DNA of 64,000 nucleotides from Paralysiella testudinis (GTDB lineage Bacteria > Pseudomonadota > Gammaproteobacteria > Burkholderiales > Neisseriaceae). Under the pieces are notes generated by a model. The model was not told the DNA's origin, did no database searches, and worked only from the letters and a program-made list of their open reading frames with translations. Position 1 is the first letter of the stretch. Each line of letters opens with the position of its first letter. Below, in pieces: positions 50,045 to 58,205 of the stretch. The stretch lies in the NCBI RefSeq assembly GCF_016894345.1, contig NZ_CP069798.1, forward strand, positions 1,013,385 to 1,077,384, read 5' to 3'. The position numbers and the translations under genes are program-made.

Positions 50045-50812
50045 ATGAAAGATTTTTTTAATGAGGTAAGTCGGTGTTTACGGTATTTTTTAGCACCTGA
50101 TAAATTGATATTTAGAGATACCAGAACCGTATACAAAAATGCTTACTGTGAATTGACCGAAGAAGAAAAATCCAAAATCAATGATGATGCTTTATGGGCT
50201 GCCAGCAGTAATGATCCTGTATTTCTTCGAGCGAAAAGAAAATATTTCACCGCTCTTGAAAAACAGGGGAATTTTTCTTACCGTCAAGAACTGGCGGCAG
50301 AAGGCAAACATCTGCCCAGCGATAAGTTAGAAACCCTCTATCAGGAAACGATTGCATTGATAGGTGAAATCAGCCGCCACATTGCTTGGGGTGCGCTTCT
50401 CTTGAATCAAATCGGTAAATCCAGTCTTTGGGCACATAACGGCATTGATTATGCTCATGATGATGAACGTTCCTATTGGGCAATTTTTGTACAGAACGAC
50501 GATCAGCTGCAACTTGCCCATCATCAACAAATCATCGCCCACGATGTGTATTTCGCCTGTAAAGCTTTAGAAGCGTTGGAAAAGCTGAATTTTGCCAATA
50601 TTGAGCAGCAAAAAATTCACCCGGAAGTTTTTGAAGACATACAAAACCTACTGGATGGCGAATACCCCTGTTTCCGGCTGCCTGAAGAAATCGAGCAAGC
50701 CCTCGGCGCTCAGACCAGTAAAAACGGCTTGAACCGCCTTAAAATCACCGACCGCTTACGGATGCTGCTGCACAATCTGCACCAAATCAATTCATTTGAA
50801 AGTGAACCATGA
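50045..50812 (+). CDS. Hypothetical protein of the conjugative element
   Basis: Unrecognised 255-residue, mostly alpha-helical soluble protein (LYQETIALIGEISRHIAWGALLLNQIGKSSLW; VYFACKALEALEKLNFAN). No signal peptide or membrane helix. AAGGAAG lies upstream of the ATG. Its last codons overlap the virB1 start by 4 bp (ATGA), so it belongs to the transfer operon. A near-match uptake sequence (CGGCTGCCTGAA) lies at about 50,676. Confidence 0.75.
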   Translation: MKDFFNEVSRCLRYFLAPDKLIFRDTRTVYKNAYCELTEEEKSKINDDALWAASSNDPVFLRAKRKYFTALEKQGNFSYRQELAAEGKHLPSDKLETLYQETIALIGEISRHIAWGALLLNQIGKSSLWAHNGIDYAHDDERSYWAIFVQNDDQLQLAHHQQIIAHDVYFACKALEALEKLNFANIEQQKIHPEVFEDIQNLLDGEYPCFRLPEEIEQALGAQTSKNGLNRLKITDRLRMLLHNLHQINSFESEP

Positions 50813-51600
50813 AGCCAACCATCTTCAAACTGCTGCTGCCATGCTTGGCCATCGGCATGGCCAACGCCAACCCACCGACCTTGCAAAAAGCCGTTTACCA
50901 ACCCGCTGCCGCTACTGCCCAGCGGGTTAATTTTAATGAACTGGCCAAAGCCTGCGCACCGGGTGTGCACCACGACACCATGCAGGCGATTGCCCGGGTG
51001 GAGAGCGGTTTCAACCCTTACGCCATCGGCGTGGTGAAAGGCGCATTGAAGCGCCAACCGCGTACCCATGCCGAAGCGGTGGCTGCTGCCAAGATGCTGC
51101 ATGCCCAAGGGCGGAATTTCAGTATGGGACTGGCGCAAATCAACAAATACAACCTGCCCAAATACGGCCTGAATTATGAAACTGTGTTTGATCCCTGTAA
51201 GAACCTGAATACCGGTGCCCAAATCCTCACCGACTGTTTCAACCGTGCCGAAGGCGGCAAGGTAAGCCAGTCAGCATTGCAAAAAGCCTTCTCGTGCTAT
51301 TACAGCGGCAATTTCCGCTTCGGCTTCACCCGCGACTTTGCCGGTCAGCCGTCGTATGTACAGAAAGTGGTCAACAGTGCCGCCGCCAATTCAGCCGCCA
51401 CCACCGTGCGGGTGCCTGCGGTGGATGGCCGCACCCCGGTTGCCGCCGCTCCGGCCAAGGGTAAAACCGGCCGCCCGATGACCGCCACCACTAATGCCGA
51501 AGCACCGGCCACCGCCGGCGTGATTTCCACACCCGCCGCCGCCCCGGCAGTACCCGACCGAGTGCCGGAGCAATGGGATGTATTTTCAGAATTTATTTAA
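50809..51600 (+). CDS. virB1: VirB1-like lytic transglycosylase
   Basis: Periplasmic muramidase that opens peptidoglycan for T4SS assembly. 263 residues: signal peptide (LLLPCLAIGMANA), SLT domain with catalytic Glu in IARVESGFNPYAIGVV, then NFSMGLAQINKYN and the second motif CYYSGNF. A long Ala/Pro/Thr-rich C-terminal tail (about 190-263) may be cleaved as in VirB1*. Coupled by ATGA to the upstream gene. Confidence 0.92.
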   Translation: MKPTIFKLLLPCLAIGMANANPPTLQKAVYQPAAATAQRVNFNELAKACAPGVHHDTMQAIARVESGFNPYAIGVVKGALKRQPRTHAEAVAAAKMLHAQGRNFSMGLAQINKYNLPKYGLNYETVFDPCKNLNTGAQILTDCFNRAEGGKVSQSALQKAFSCYYSGNFRFGFTRDFAGQPSYVQKVVNSAAANSAATTVRVPAVDGRTPVAAAPAKGKTGRPMTATTNAEAPATAGVISTPAAAPAVPDRVPEQWDVFSEFI

Positions 51601-51809
51601 GCAGCTTCTTGTTACTGATAAGGGATTTTCTGTCTTTCTGAATTTCTGATTTCGTAACGTCTATGAACCTGCCGTTTTATTTTCCCGAATCTAATAAATG
51701 GCTTTATCCATTTTTAGTGTTTACCGCCATCAGGCGGTTTTTTTGTATCTGCCGCCTATGTGCGGTTTTTGTTTGATGACTTGTTTTTATCACTTATTTG
51801 GAGATGTAA

Positions 51810-52121
51810 ATGCGTACTTTAAAAAATACCCGCGACTGGGTGCAGGCATTGCTGCTGTGTTCGTTGTTGGGCTTTGCCAATATGGCATTAGCGGCCGGCT
51901 TCGATGAGGTTTCCGATATGGCCAAAACCGTCCGTACCGCTGTTTATGCGTTAGTGGGTGTGGTGGCCGGTCTGTGTTTATTGTGGCAATTCGTACAGGG
52001 CTTTGGCGGGCGCAAGACTTGGACGGATATTCTGGAGACCTCGGCATGGATTGTGGGTGCGGGTGCCGCGATTGCCTTCGCTACTTGGTTGTTTACCAAA
52101 GGCGGCTCAATGAGCTTTTAA
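51810..52121 (+). CDS. virB2: VirB2 major pilin
   Basis: 103-residue propilin: long signal peptide (residues 1-28, ending MALAAGFDE), then two hydrophobic helices (TAVYALVGVVAGLCLLWQF; AWIVGAGAAIAFATWLF) around a short basic loop (GGRKTW). This is the VirB2/TrbC pilin plan. It is 9 bp before virB3; the 209 bp upstream carry no gene. Confidence 0.92.
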   Translation: MRTLKNTRDWVQALLLCSLLGFANMALAAGFDEVSDMAKTVRTAVYALVGVVAGLCLLWQFVQGFGGRKTWTDILETSAWIVGAGAAIAFATWLFTKGGSMSF

Positions 52122-52130
52122 GGATTCGAT

Positions 52131-52565
52131 ATGGCTACCCATAAAACCGAAGACATCCACACAGAGCAGATGACCTTTAACGGGCTGGCACGACAGGCAA
52201 TGGTAATCGGCGTGCCTTTGCCGGCATTGGCCATCTGCGGTTTTACCGGTGTTATGGCCTCAATGGTGGCAATGCCGTTCCTAGAAGGTTCGGCATTGTT
52301 TTTTCTGTTGTTACCTGCGCCGATGATTGCCTTTTTACGCCATATCTGTGCCAACGATGACCAAGCATTGCGCATTATTGTGTCGGAAATGCAATGGTTT
52401 GTTCGCCGCCGCAATGCCAAGCTGTTCAATGGCACCAATACCATACTCGCCACCAAATACGGGAGACAACAAAGTGATTATCAGCGATTTTTTGAGCAAG
52501 GCGCTGAAGGGGCAGCCGGCACAGTCGGACTTTCTGCCCAAAGTCTGCCAACACGTCACCAATAA
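52131..52565 (+). CDS. virB3: VirB3 inner-membrane protein with extended C-terminus
   Basis: 144 residues. VirB3 core: MTFNGLARQAMVIGVPLPALAICGFTGVMASMVA, a second hydrophobic segment (LFFLLLPAPMIAFLRHI) and the family's DDQALRIIVSEMQWFVRRRNA. About 30 residues after KLFNGTNTILATKYG run over the virB4 start in another frame; they are Gln/Gly/Ala-rich and not typical of VirB3. Overlap with virB4 is 92 bp. Confidence 0.88.
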   Translation: MATHKTEDIHTEQMTFNGLARQAMVIGVPLPALAICGFTGVMASMVAMPFLEGSALFFLLLPAPMIAFLRHICANDDQALRIIVSEMQWFVRRRNAKLFNGTNTILATKYGRQQSDYQRFFEQGAEGAAGTVGLSAQSLPTRHQ

Positions 52566-54888
52566 CATCGTCCATTACAAATCCGGCCATGTGGGTTTCA
52601 CCATCCGCATGCAGGGCTTACCTTTTGATGGTGTGGACGACAAGCACCTTTTTACCCAGTTTGTGTCACTGCGCCTATTGTTGGCCGGGATGGGTAAAAC
52701 CCTCGGTAACCGCTTGGCGGTGTGGGGGACATTGCAGCGGCAAAAAATCAATTTTGACCGCCAATACCGCTTTGATACCGCATTTTGCCAACGCTTTACC
52801 GAGAAATATTTGCAGCGTTTCCAAGAAAAAGACTATTTTGAAAACGTCTTTCACTTAAGCGTGGTGATTAAAACCGACAACATCAACAGCGGCATCAAAG
52901 AAGCGGAAGAACAAATCGCCATTTTGATGCGCATGTTGGAGCCGTATGAACCCACCTTATTGAGTGCCTATCAAAACCAAGATGGCGTGGCTTTTTCAGA
53001 AGTGTATGAGTTCTTTGGCAGCCTGATTAACGGCAGCCATCAGCAAATACCGCTGACCAATATAGATGCTTACCAAGCCATCGCCGGTGCCGATTTGCAC
53101 TTTGGTACCGATGTTTGCGAAATCCGTCCACAGGCTGGCAAACGAAAGTTTGCGCAGATGTGGGATTTAAAAGACTACGGCGTCAGCAAACCGAAAATCC
53201 TCACCAATATATTGACCTTGCCGTTTGAGTTCACCTTTACCCAGAGCCTGATTTTTGTAAACCCTTACGATATGCAGGGCACCATCCGCAAACAGTTGAA
53301 CAATCTGGAATCGGCCGGTGATATGGCCAAAGAGCAGATGGAAGAATTGCAGGAAGGACAAGGCAAGTTGGTTACCGGTGAACTGATGTTCGGTGATTAT
53401 CATGCTGTATTGGTGGTATATGGTAAAACGGCAGAACAGGCTGCTGATAACGGTGCCCGCGCGTACTCGGCCTTCCTCAATGCCGGCGGTTACCGCTTCA
53501 CCAAAGCCGGCATGTCGGCACCGGCTACCTTCTTCAGCCAAGTGCCCGGCAGCAAAGAGCGGCCACGCTCGTTTCCCAAAACCACCGCCAATCTGGCCAC
53601 CACCTTCGGCATCCACAACTACTCCTACGGCAAAAAAACCGGCAACCCCTTGGGTGACGGCAGTGCCGTTATGCCGCTGCAAACCGTGTCCAAAACCGTA
53701 TTTGACTTCAATTGGCATTTCTCCAATCCGAAAGAAGACAACATCGGCGAAAAAATTGCCGGCCATACCCTGATGTTGGGTGCCACCGGCACCGGTAAAA
53801 CCACACTGCAAACCGCCATTGTGGCATTTACCGAACGCTTCAATCCCAGCCTGTTTGTGATGGATTTGGATCGGGGCATGGAAATTTTTATCCGTGCGGT
53901 GGGCGGGAATTATTTTGCACTGGAAGCCGGTAAACCCACCGGGCTGAATCCGTTCCAACTGCCGGACAATCCGGCCAATCGTGAGTTTCTGTACACCTTG
54001 GTGGGCATGTGCGGCGAAGATGAAAACGGCAAACTCACTGCCACCGAAGAAAAGCAGATTCAGGTAGCCGTAGACAGCCTGATGAGCCTGAGCTTTGAAA
54101 ACCGCCATTTCAGCCATCTGCTGCAAAACATCCCCATCATTCCCGACCCCAACTCTTTGCGGGTGCGGTTGGAAAAATGGTGCCGCAGTGAAAACGGCCG
54201 TTTTGCTTGGTGTCTGGATAATCCGGTTAACCTGTTTGATCCCGACAACTTTTGGCGGGTGGGCTTTGACCTGACCGAAATCCTCAAAGACAACTACCCG
54301 CCCACCGGGCCGGTGTTTGCCTATATGTTCCATCTGCGCAACCTGATGATGAAACGGGTAGCCGAAATCGACGGTATTTTGGCCACCATCATCGAGGAAT
54401 TCTGGTTTCCGGCACGCTTCAAGGTAACCGAAGAAATGATGCTGAAAATCCTCAAAACCGACCGCAAACTGGGTGGCTGGCTGATTCTGGTGTCGCAGTC
54501 ACCGGAAGACGCCATTGCGTCGTCGATTTTTCCGGCGATTGTGCAGCAGACACCGACCAAGGTGTTTTTGCCCAACCCCGATGCGGAGTATGAAGGCAGC
54601 TACCAACGTTGCGGCCTTACCTACAAAGAGTACGAAGAATTGGCCAAGCTGTCGGTGAATAGCCGCACCTTCTTGGTCAAACAATCGAAGCAATCGGCGT
54701 TTGCCATGCTGGATTTGTACGGTTTTGACGACGACATGCCCTTCTTGTCCGGCTCGTCCGACAATGTGGAGCTATTACATCAGATTATGGCGGAGTACGG
54801 CACCGAACCGCAGCAATGGGAACGGCCGTTTATTGATGCCATTCGGGCGCGTAAAGCGGCGAAGCGCAAGCAGGTGGAGGCGGTTTAA
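52474..54888 (+). CDS. virB4: VirB4 transfer ATPase
   Basis: Main T4SS ATPase, 804 residues, at the cytoplasmic base. A GTG start at 52474 is chosen: GGGAGA sits 7 bases upstream and VIISDFLSKALKGQPAQSDFLP opens the conserved CagE/VirB4 N-domain. The frame upstream is a shadow of virB3. Walker A LMLGATGTGKTTLQTAIVAF (about 430-449), LFVMDLDRGMEIFIRAVGG, Walker B-like ILATIIEEFWFPA, and ILVSQSPEDAIAS follow. A C-terminal helix rich in Lys/Arg ends the protein. Confidence 0.94.
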   Translation: MIISDFLSKALKGQPAQSDFLPKVCQHVTNNIVHYKSGHVGFTIRMQGLPFDGVDDKHLFTQFVSLRLLLAGMGKTLGNRLAVWGTLQRQKINFDRQYRFDTAFCQRFTEKYLQRFQEKDYFENVFHLSVVIKTDNINSGIKEAEEQIAILMRMLEPYEPTLLSAYQNQDGVAFSEVYEFFGSLINGSHQQIPLTNIDAYQAIAGADLHFGTDVCEIRPQAGKRKFAQMWDLKDYGVSKPKILTNILTLPFEFTFTQSLIFVNPYDMQGTIRKQLNNLESAGDMAKEQMEELQEGQGKLVTGELMFGDYHAVLVVYGKTAEQAADNGARAYSAFLNAGGYRFTKAGMSAPATFFSQVPGSKERPRSFPKTTANLATTFGIHNYSYGKKTGNPLGDGSAVMPLQTVSKTVFDFNWHFSNPKEDNIGEKIAGHTLMLGATGTGKTTLQTAIVAFTERFNPSLFVMDLDRGMEIFIRAVGGNYFALEAGKPTGLNPFQLPDNPANREFLYTLVGMCGEDENGKLTATEEKQIQVAVDSLMSLSFENRHFSHLLQNIPIIPDPNSLRVRLEKWCRSENGRFAWCLDNPVNLFDPDNFWRVGFDLTEILKDNYPPTGPVFAYMFHLRNLMMKRVAEIDGILATIIEEFWFPARFKVTEEMMLKILKTDRKLGGWLILVSQSPEDAIASSIFPAIVQQTPTKVFLPNPDAEYEGSYQRCGLTYKEYEELAKLSVNSRTFLVKQSKQSAFAMLDLYGFDDDMPFLSGSSDNVELLHQIMAEYGTEPQQWERPFIDAIRARKAAKRKQVEAV

Positions 54889-54895
54889 CCAACAA

Positions 54896-54926
54896 AGCCG
54901 CCAACATTGCTTGTTGGCGGCTGTTT
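54896..54926 (+). terminator. Hairpin after virB4
   Basis: AGCCGCCAACA/TGTTGGCGGCT with a 5-nt loop followed by GTTTAA, 7 bp after the virB4 stop. Probably partial termination that lowers expression of downstream genes. Confidence 0.7.
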
Positions 54927-54940
54927 AAACGGATAAAGCT

Positions 54941-55057
54941 ATGTGCGATATGAATGTTTTAGAAATAGTTATTGCAGTAATGACTGTCATTTTTGCTCTT
55001 TTGTGTTTAGTGATTGTGATGTTGCTGCTGCTTGGCTGTTACCTTCATAAGATGTGA
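54941..55057 (+). CDS. Putative 38-residue membrane peptide
   Basis: ATG at 54941 opens a 38-codon frame: a short polar N-terminus (MCDMNVLE), then an unbroken hydrophobic stretch (IVIAVMTVIFALLCLVIVML) and a short tail ending HKM. GGATAAAG lies just upstream. It is too short for routine gene callers. Position between virB4 and virB5 matches where entry-exclusion or pilus-accessory proteins sit in related systems, but no family is recognised. Confidence 0.5.
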   Translation: MCDMNVLEIVIAVMTVIFALLCLVIVMLLLLGCYLHKM

Positions 55058-55059
55058 TT

Positions 55060-55089
55060 GAGCGCAGGAGTAATGGCTCTCCTGCGCTC
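55060..55089. repeat. 11-bp perfect inverted repeat
   Basis: GAGCGCAGGAG and CTCCTGCGCTC with an 8-nt loop, 2 bp after the 38-residue frame. It has no T-tract; a transcript stability or attenuation hairpin. Confidence 0.6.
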
Positions 55090-55180
55090 AAGTAACACGG
55101 CAAAAATAGACAGGATGGACAGGGTTGTAGCAATAACCGTTGCACCAATAGTGATGTAATTTAAAACAGTAGGAGATGGC

Positions 55181-55324
55181 ATGGCTTCATGTTTATTTAT
55201 GTGGGCTGCTATTATTTTCGGCCTGATAGCGATTCTTGTCCAGTTGGCGATCATCACCATACTGGCACCCCCCGAGTGGATCGAAGATAGGATTAGCTGT
55301 TGGATGAACCGCTGGATTCGTTGA
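55181..55324 (+). CDS. Putative 47-residue membrane protein
   Basis: ATG 55181 is preceded by a strong AGGAGA at 55171-55176. The 47 residues start MASCLFMWAAIIFGLIAILV, continue hydrophobic to about residue 29, and end in an amphipathic tail PPEWIEDRISCWMNRWIR. One or two membrane passes. Likely a genuine transfer-region small protein (entry exclusion or similar), but unrecognised. Confidence 0.6.
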   Translation: MASCLFMWAAIIFGLIAILVQLAIITILAPPEWIEDRISCWMNRWIR

Positions 55325-55450
55325 TATTGGTGACTTCGATACACACATAGCAATACGCCTAACACTTATTTTTGACAGCCCGGACGCGGGCCTTTGTTTT
55401 ATCCGGCCACCTGCAATGGTGGCATTTTTTATCCTTGCAAGGAGATTCAA

Positions 55451-56107
55451 ATGCAACGTTTTAACAAAAACCGTTTAACCAAATTGGCGGCCATCTTGAT
55501 TTCAGGCAGCCTGATGCTCAGTCCTATTGCTGCTACTGCCGGCATTCCTGTTACTGATGCAGGCAGTATTGCTCAAGCCATTCAGCAGGGCATTCAACTG
55601 AAAGAACAAATCGATAACCAAATCAAGCAGATTACCGAACTGAAAAGCCAGGTACAGGCGCTCACCGGCACCCGCAATATGGGTAATTTGCTCAAAGATA
55701 CGGTGAAAGACCAGGTGCCGGATGAGTGGAAGGATCTGTACAACAGTGCCACCGGCACCAACTACAAAGAATTGCTCAAAGGCAAAGACTACAAGCCTGA
55801 AGATGCACTGAGAATGCTCACCAGTAATTACAGTAATACGATTAAGGCTTTTGAAGACACCAAAAAGCGTCTGAAGAATATTGAAGGCTTGATGAAGGCA
55901 ATTGATGGTGCTCAAGACATGAAAGCGGCTGCCGACTTGCAGAACCGGTTGGCGGCAGAGCAGGCGATTGTTCAAAACAATCAGGTGAAACTGGACATGA
56001 TGGCTCGGTATTTTGAGATGCAGAAAGAAATCCAAAGTGCCCAACGTGTCACCCACACCAACTGCCAGCGTGCCAAGAAATTTGGTTGGGATACTGCGGG
56101 TTGTTAA
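55451..56107 (+). CDS. virB5: VirB5 minor pilin/adhesin
   Basis: 218-residue secreted protein from ATG 55451 (AAGGAG upstream). Signal peptide with an embedded uptake sequence (LISGSLMLSPIAATAG). The helical VirB5 body follows: GIQLKEQIDNQIKQITELKSQVQALTGTRNMG, LYNSATGTNYKELLKG, LQNRLAAEQAIVQNNQVKLDMM. C-terminal Cys residues (NCQRAKKFGWDTAGC) are noteworthy. It is a tip component of the conjugative pilus. Confidence 0.9.
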   Translation: MQRFNKNRLTKLAAILISGSLMLSPIAATAGIPVTDAGSIAQAIQQGIQLKEQIDNQIKQITELKSQVQALTGTRNMGNLLKDTVKDQVPDEWKDLYNSATGTNYKELLKGKDYKPEDALRMLTSNYSNTIKAFEDTKKRLKNIEGLMKAIDGAQDMKAAADLQNRLAAEQAIVQNNQVKLDMMARYFEMQKEIQSAQRVTHTNCQRAKKFGWDTAGC

Positions 56108-56169
56108 TCAGGTTTAAAAACACAGGCTGCTTTAACCGAACACCTTAAAGCAGCCTTCGGGAGCACAAA

Positions 56170-57111
56170 ATGGCTTTTACCTCGGATTTGTTTACCGGGT
56201 TGGCGAATGAATTCACAACCAAGTTGGGTGACAATTTATTCACCAGTGTCGGTTCTTTTATCAGCAATATTGCACCGTTATTTTCTATCGGTTTCGGTAT
56301 CTATATTTTACTGGTGGTGATGAATGCTTATGGCCGGGGTTTTGATGAAAACGTAATTGATTTATCCAAACGGATAGTCGGCTGGTTAATCGTAATTGCG
56401 TTTGCATTCAATGCCGGGCAATATGCAAAATTGGCCAACATTATTTACGATATGCCGGAAGGATTGGCATCCATGTTCAGCCCAAAGCCCTATAATATCA
56501 GTGCTTTTGATGCCAGTGCGGCAAAACTGGAAGAATTGGTCGCCCAGCTTTACAAATTGGATGACAGTGAACCGCCTTGGGAATTCGCTTTCCATATGGC
56601 GGTGAATTTCAGGATTATTCCCATCGTATTGGTGTGCGGCTATATTCTGTTGGGCGCATCATTCGCCTATTATGTTGTGGCCAAAGTCTGCTTGGCCTTG
56701 GTGATTATGGTCGGACCTTTGTTTTTGGGCAGTATGCTGTTTCCTGCTACCCGTCAATACGGCATGAACTGGATAGGCCAATGTTTAAATTATACCGTTA
56801 TGGTGGTGATGTTCACTATTTTGGGCTTGTTACAGACGGCGTATTTCGATCAACAGATAGGCAAATACTTGAACCAAGGTGTGGCCGCGAATATTGTGGT
56901 GGCCGAAGGCCTGCCAAGTATGTTTATTGTCGTGACGATTTTTTTCCTGCTGGTTGCCTGGAAAATCCCTTCTATCACTTCAGCATTAACAGGAGGTGCC
57001 AGCATAGAGGGTGCATTCAGTACAGTAGCACGCATGGTCATGCGGGCAAAATTCGGCGGCTTGGGCGGCGGTGCCGGTCGTGGCGGCGGCAGCATTGCCC
57101 GCGGGCGTTAA
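56170..57111 (+). CDS. virB6: VirB6 polytopic inner-membrane protein
   Basis: 313 residues with about five to six hydrophobic segments in the TrbL/VirB6 pattern: FSIGFGIYILLVVMNAYGRGFDE, IVGWLIVIAFAFNAGQYA, ILLGASFAYYVVAKVCLALVIMVGPLFLGS and FIVVTIFFLLVAWKIPS. The conserved central Trp/Gly region and a Gly/Arg-rich C-terminus (GGLGGGAGRGGG) fit. Forms the inner-membrane arches of the T4SS. CGGGAGC precedes the ATG. Confidence 0.9.
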   Translation: MAFTSDLFTGLANEFTTKLGDNLFTSVGSFISNIAPLFSIGFGIYILLVVMNAYGRGFDENVIDLSKRIVGWLIVIAFAFNAGQYAKLANIIYDMPEGLASMFSPKPYNISAFDASAAKLEELVAQLYKLDDSEPPWEFAFHMAVNFRIIPIVLVCGYILLGASFAYYVVAKVCLALVIMVGPLFLGSMLFPATRQYGMNWIGQCLNYTVMVVMFTILGLLQTAYFDQQIGKYLNQGVAANIVVAEGLPSMFIVVTIFFLLVAWKIPSITSALTGGASIEGAFSTVARMVMRAKFGGLGGGAGRGGGSIARGR

Positions 57112-57136
57112 ACTTTAATTGAGAAAGGATACTGTG

Positions 57137-57304
57137 ATGGCTAAATTCTGGGTAATCAGCTTCTTCGGCTGCGTCGTATTGGCGACTGTTTTGTTCGGTA
57201 CCTACATAGGCGCTGTTTTTGGTTTGTTGAGTGCGCTGACCTTTTTTGGTATGCTGTTTTCGGTATTTACATGGGGTGGTGATTATTACGATGACTATGA
57301 TTAA
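57137..57304 (+). CDS. Small membrane protein after virB6
   Basis: 55 residues from ATG 57137 (GAAAGGA upstream): two hydrophobic segments (FWVISFFGCVVLATVLFGTYIGAVF; LLSALTFFGMLFSVF) and a striking acidic aromatic tail GGDYYDDYD. No lipobox. 25 bp after virB6 and likely co-translated with it. Possible entry-exclusion or assembly factor; no family recognised. Confidence 0.65.
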   Translation: MAKFWVISFFGCVVLATVLFGTYIGAVFGLLSALTFFGMLFSVFTWGGDYYDDYD

Positions 57305-57349
57305 GTAAGCATCGATTGCTCAAAGCGGCCGACAAATGTTAACGGAGTG

Positions 57350-57403
57350 TTACCAGCCCCACGCGCATTACACCCACACCCGCTTTTGCCCAAAGCGGGT
57401 TTT
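57350..57403. repeat. Remnant (third copy) of the end of the type I TA repeat
   Basis: TTACCAGCCCCACGCGCATTACACCCACACCCGCTTTTGCCCAAAGCGGG matches the right-hand ends of the two long repeats at 58147 and 60016. It includes the CCCGCTTTTG/CAAAGCGGG hairpin. The toxin -10 is altered here (TGTAAT on the minus strand), and no peptide frame or antisense region remains. Confidence 0.7.
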
Positions 57404-57434
57404 CTATGCCCCAGCCGGTTTTAAGGATATGGAT

Positions 57435-58148
57435 ATGCAACGCATTAAATACATTGGCCGCGAACTTGCCTTGTTTATCGCGCACAAGATGCGCGATGAG
57501 TTGATTTTCAATATGGCCAAATTGGAGGGCAATACGCTGACGTTTGCTGAGACTCAAACAGTCATTCACGGGATTTCTGTGGCAGGCAAGCGGATGTCGG
57601 AACTGCATCAGATTGAGCATATCCGAGACGGCTGGGATGAAATTATCCGCCAAGTAGAAAGCAACCGCTTTGGTGTAGATAAGGATAATTTTATTCTGAT
57701 CAACAGCATTGTAGCCCGTGGTGAAAATCCGCAATTGGGGCAGTTCCGCACCCGTCCTGTCAGCATATCCGGTACCGAATACATGCCGCCGCTGCCCATG
57801 TTGCTTAGTGATGCATTCCGCAATATGTCGGAACACTATCACCGTACCCCGGGTATGGAGCGTGCATTCGACCTTTTTCTTGATACTGCCCGCAATCAGT
57901 ATTTTGCCGATGGCAATAAACGGACCGGGCAATTGATGATGAATGGCGAATTGATGAGCCGGGGCTATGCCCCGATTACCATTTCACCCAAAAACGAAAC
58001 CCGTTTTCATGAAAATCTAATCGGCTTTTACGAATCAGGGGAGAAGCCGCAGATGATTGACTTTTTGATTGAATGCTTAAATGATCCGCGTTATGCCGTC
58101 ATGCAGCAGGCAGCCGAGCCGGAAAGTGATTGGGATATCGACCGTTAA
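57435..58148 (+). CDS. Fic-domain-like protein with degenerate active site
   Basis: 237 residues from ATG 57435 (AAGGA, 7-bp spacing). N-terminal Fic-type segment KLEGNTLTFAETQTVIHG, then the Fic core helix reading NQYFADGNKRTGQLMMNGEL. Canonical Fic/Doc enzymes have HPFxDGN(G/K)R, where His is the catalytic base; here Gln-Tyr replace His-Pro while DGNKRTG is kept. AMPylation activity by the usual mechanism is therefore doubtful. Function may be structural, or the protein may be a decayed effector. It lies between virB6 and virB7 genes. Confidence 0.75.
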   Translation: MQRIKYIGRELALFIAHKMRDELIFNMAKLEGNTLTFAETQTVIHGISVAGKRMSELHQIEHIRDGWDEIIRQVESNRFGVDKDNFILINSIVARGENPQLGQFRTRPVSISGTEYMPPLPMLLSDAFRNMSEHYHRTPGMERAFDLFLDTARNQYFADGNKRTGQLMMNGELMSRGYAPITISPKNETRFHENLIGFYESGEKPQMIDFLIECLNDPRYAVMQQAAEPESDWDIDR

Positions 58149-58174
58149 AAAACCGCCAAGCTGAAACTTGGCGG
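58147..58174 (-). terminator. Terminator of peptide gene 1
   Basis: On the minus strand: CCGCCAAG, loop TTTCAG, CTTGGCGG, then TTTTTT, 31 bp after the peptide stop codon. Confidence 0.9.
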
Positions 58175-58205
58175 AAACGGATGTTTTTTTGGTTTTGGCA
58201 AGTGT

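Larger units (their letters stand above)
54889..55450. other. virB4-virB5 gap with hairpins and two very short genes
   Basis: 562 bp. It holds a terminator-like hairpin (54896-54926), a 38-codon membrane peptide frame (54941-55057), an 11-bp perfect inverted repeat (55060-55089) and a 47-codon membrane protein frame (55181-55324). A hydrophobic minus-strand frame (55045-55182) overlaps; it has no Shine-Dalgarno. Confidence 0.55.

Noticed and set aside
51698-51907. 69-codon plus-strand frame before virB2
   Set aside because: Overlaps the virB2 start and signal peptide in another frame, with no ribosome-binding site.
53167-54333. 388-codon minus-strand frame
   Set aside because: Antisense shadow of virB4; Walker motifs are on the plus strand.
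55045-55365. 106-codon minus-strand frame with a hydrophobic 45-residue end
   Set aside because: No Shine-Dalgarno at the internal start (55182); the overlapping plus-strand frame has a strong one. Kept only as an alternative.
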